From: Paludibacteraceae bacterium
GTDB lineage: Bacteria; Bacteroidota; Bacteroidia; Bacteroidales; Paludibacteraceae
Direction of reading: 5' to 3'
Length of the DNA: 64,000 bases
Assembly: GCA_024401535.1 (NCBI GenBank)
Contig: JAKSKX010000004.1
Coordinates: 62,001 to 126,000 of the forward strand
Positions 62,364-64,000 of this stretch are shown here, one piece after another. The notes beneath the pieces are model-generated. The model was not told where the DNA came from and did not search any database. It saw nothing but the letters and a program-made list of their open reading frames with translations. Made by a program: the position numbers and the translations under genes. The first letter of the stretch is position 1, and each line of letters starts with the position of its first letter.

Positions 62364-63304
62364 TAGTTCTAAGTAACGGAACAGAATGGTGTCAGAGATG
62401 TTGGAAAGCTGCGTTGGATAAACATCCAATAAAATTTTTCAATAATCAGTTGCCGATAGAAAATAAGAAGATAGAGGGTTTTTGCAGAAACTTATATTTA
62501 AGATATAGTTTTTTGCGTCCTATTTTGACTTTATTATTTTTCCTTATGCTTGGTATAAAGACAAAGGAAAACACACTTGTGATTATCTATGATTGGAATA
62601 TACTTACAATGAATTCTAGGCTGATGAGCAGAATTCGTAGAAAAACCAAGTTGGTGTATTTGTTTTCCAATATTGTCAAGATTACGGGTGCCACAAGTTA
62701 TGGAATCCTTGATAATTTGAAAGATAATTATGATATGGTTTTTGCATTCGACAGTATGGATGCAAAAAAATATGGTTTTAATTATCATAGGCTTATTTAT
62801 GAAAAGCCGAGTGATTTTGACTTTTCAGGACCAAAGTCTGATTTGTTTTACGTGGGTCAGGCAAAGGATCGTCTAGGCAAACTTATAGAGATATTTGAGA
62901 AGGCAGATTCTTTAGGTTTGAAATGTGATTTCCATATTGCAGGAGTACCAGAAGAACTTCAAAAGCATAAAGACAAAATCATCTATAATGAAAATATGTC
63001 CTATGATGACGTAGTTAGGCATATTTGTTCTTCAAGGTGTCTTGTTGACGTAATTCAGGGGGAGTCAACTGGTCTTACGATTAAGACATGCGAAGCGGTG
63101 ATATACAATAAAAAGTTGATAACTACTAATACAAATGTTGTAAATGAACCATACTATAAATCTTCAAATATTATGGTTTATGATGAGCATAATTGTGATA
63201 TAGACACTTTTTTAGGTGTAGAAATGGAAAGCACTACAGAAAAGGATTGTTATTGTTTTTCCGTTGAATCCCTTTTAAATAGTATCATTAGTTGCAATAA
63301 ATAG
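62342..63304 (+). CDS. Glycosyltransferase-like protein of the polysaccharide cluster
   Basis: A 320-residue protein resembling GT-B glycosyltransferases without strong family hallmarks. It has a hydrophobic stretch (~52-70: FLRPILTLLFFLMLG), DLFYVGQAKDRLGKLIEIFEKA, FHIAGVPEEL, and a donor-side region SSRCLVDVIQGESTGLTIKTCEAVIYNKKLITTN. The ATG at 62342 overlaps the preceding gene by 22 nt. Similar proteins are found in Bacteroidales capsule loci. It probably adds a sugar; the linkage is unknown. Confidence 0.65.
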   Translation: MAEFDKIIVLSNGTEWCQRCWKAALDKHPIKFFNNQLPIENKKIEGFCRNLYLRYSFLRPILTLLFFLMLGIKTKENTLVIIYDWNILTMNSRLMSRIRRKTKLVYLFSNIVKITGATSYGILDNLKDNYDMVFAFDSMDAKKYGFNYHRLIYEKPSDFDFSGPKSDLFYVGQAKDRLGKLIEIFEKADSLGLKCDFHIAGVPEELQKHKDKIIYNENMSYDDVVRHICSSRCLVDVIQGESTGLTIKTCEAVIYNKKLITTNTNVVNEPYYKSSNIMVYDEHNCDIDTFLGVEMESTTEKDCYCFSVESLLNSIISCNK

Positions 63305-63307
63305 TTA

Positions 63308-64000
63308 ATGGAATCGCCGTCAGTAAAAAAAGAGTTCGTACTAGGTGTTTTTTTTGTAGCAGTTTCGAAGTACATAGGCCTGTTTCTTCAAATAGTGATA
63401 AGCGCTATACTTGCTAGATTGGTAGAGCCTTCTGATTTTGGTGTAGTAGCGGTTGCCACTATTATTATTCAGTTTTTTTCAACATTATATGAGGCAGGTC
63501 TAGGAACAGCTATTATTCAGAATAAGGAGTTCCAAAATAAAGATTATGATTCTATATTCACACTTTCTACATTATTAGGAATCTTCTTTTTTTTGATCTT
63601 CTTTTTTTCTAGTGATTTTATAGCAAGGTATTATGAAAATGAAAGTCTTTCAGATATTTGTAAATGGTTAAGTTTAACGGTAATAATTGGAGCAATGAAT
63701 GTTGCTCCCAATTCAATTTTGTTAAAAGATAAGAAGTTTAAACTACTGAGTATTCGTTCTCTTGTTGCCCAGATATTTGCAGGTGTTGTATCTATATACA
63801 TGGCTTTTAGTGGCTATGGTGTTTACGCTTTGGTAGCATCCGTTATTATAGCGAATGTATTGATTTTTGGTTTTAATTATGCTTTGTATCCGTTAAAGCT
63901 GAATTTCAGATTCGATTGTATTAAGGAAGTATTGTCTTATTCTTTATTTCAGTTTTTGTCAAATTTGATAGCATATTTGAGTAGAAATATGGACAAACTG
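63308..64000 (+). CDS. Oligosaccharide flippase (Wzx-like), third copy, 3' truncated by window edge
   Basis: An open frame of 231 codons runs to the right edge, starting 3 nt after the glycosyltransferase stop: MESPSVKKEFVLGVFFVAVS. It is a polytopic flippase of the same branch as the second copy: SAILARLVEPSDFGVVAVAT, AGLGTAIIQNKEFQNKDYD, PNSILLKDKKFKLLSIRSL, FSGYGVYALVAS. The rest lies outside the window. It probably starts another export module. Confidence 0.85.
   Translation, partial: MESPSVKKEFVLGVFFVAVSKYIGLFLQIVISAILARLVEPSDFGVVAVATIIIQFFSTLYEAGLGTAIIQNKEFQNKDYDSIFTLSTLLGIFFFLIFFFSSDFIARYYENESLSDICKWLSLTVIIGAMNVAPNSILLKDKKFKLLSIRSLVAQIFAGVVSIYMAFSGYGVYALVASVIIANVLIFGFNYALYPLKLNFRFDCIKEVLSYSLFQFLSNLIAYLSRNMDKL

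Noticed and set aside
1-64000. tRNA, rRNA, CRISPR arrays, phage or transposon genes
   Set aside because: None was recognised on reading both strands; a dedicated tRNA/IS search was not possible here.

Overview
The window looks like a chromosomal segment of an anaerobic Bacteroidales bacterium, most likely in or near Prevotellaceae. It is AT-rich, and its promoters fit the Bacteroidetes pattern (TTG, 19-20 bp, TAnnTTTG) rather than the E. coli -35/-10 pattern. Secreted proteins carry type IX secretion (T9SS) C-terminal sorting domains or Bacteroidetes-style lipoprotein signals. There is a FimA/Mfa-type fimbrillin operon, an RprX/RprY-like two-component pair and a PerR/flavodiiron/rubrerythrin oxidative-stress operon.

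Layout. (1) 1-6.0 kb, plus strand: a truncated PL11 rhamnogalacturonan lyase and a double-GDSL rhamnogalacturonan acetylesterase. Both are T9SS cargo and share an unassigned ~215-residue module. (2) 6.1-14.5 kb, minus strand: a six-gene fimbrial operon (OmpA-like/DUF3575 barrel, DUF5119 Mfa2-like protein, major fimbrillin, two further fimbrillins, a FISUMP-domain lipoprotein) with an internal hairpin and a 14-bp tandem repeat. (3) 15.2-22.3 kb, minus strand: a stand-alone MurC-like ligase, HIT and GreA, the PerR-FprA-rubrerythrin operon with a palindromic operator, a rhodanese-like lipoprotein and an Mrp ATPase. (4) 22.8-26.7 kb: NudC, then a small T9SS protein and a PL1 pectate lyase, completing a pectin theme with region 1. 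(5) 27.0-37.8 kb: rpmH, VanZ-like, HAD, an AT-rich divergent gap with several DnaA boxes (candidate oriC), nadA-mazG-deoC, polyprenyl synthase, polA, dus, a U32 protein, and two exact parS palindromes before uvrC. (6) 37.8-52.2 kb: uvrC, a DnaJ-domain membrane protein, a plugless outer-membrane barrel with a large TPR protein, the two-component pair, a GH3-family adenylating enzyme, a HAD phosphatase, a candidate sRNA, an orphan secreted protein and panB. (7) 52.3-64.0 kb, plus strand: mtgA overlapping the first gene of a surface-polysaccharide cluster with three flippases, a radical SAM/SPASM protein, a pyruvyl transferase, three hexapeptide acyltransferases, two glycosyltransferases and an epimerase, running off the right edge.

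How it fits together. The pectin enzymes would cut and deacetylate rhamnogalacturonan and cut polygalacturonate at the cell surface. Fimbriae and surface glycan shape the envelope. The stress operon protects an anaerobe from oxygen and peroxide. The most notable non-coding features are the candidate replication origin (about 28.7-29.1 kb) with parS sites 8-9 kb away, and an orphan promoter-terminator unit at 50.8 kb that looks like a small RNA gene. All family assignments come from reading motifs; no database search was run.
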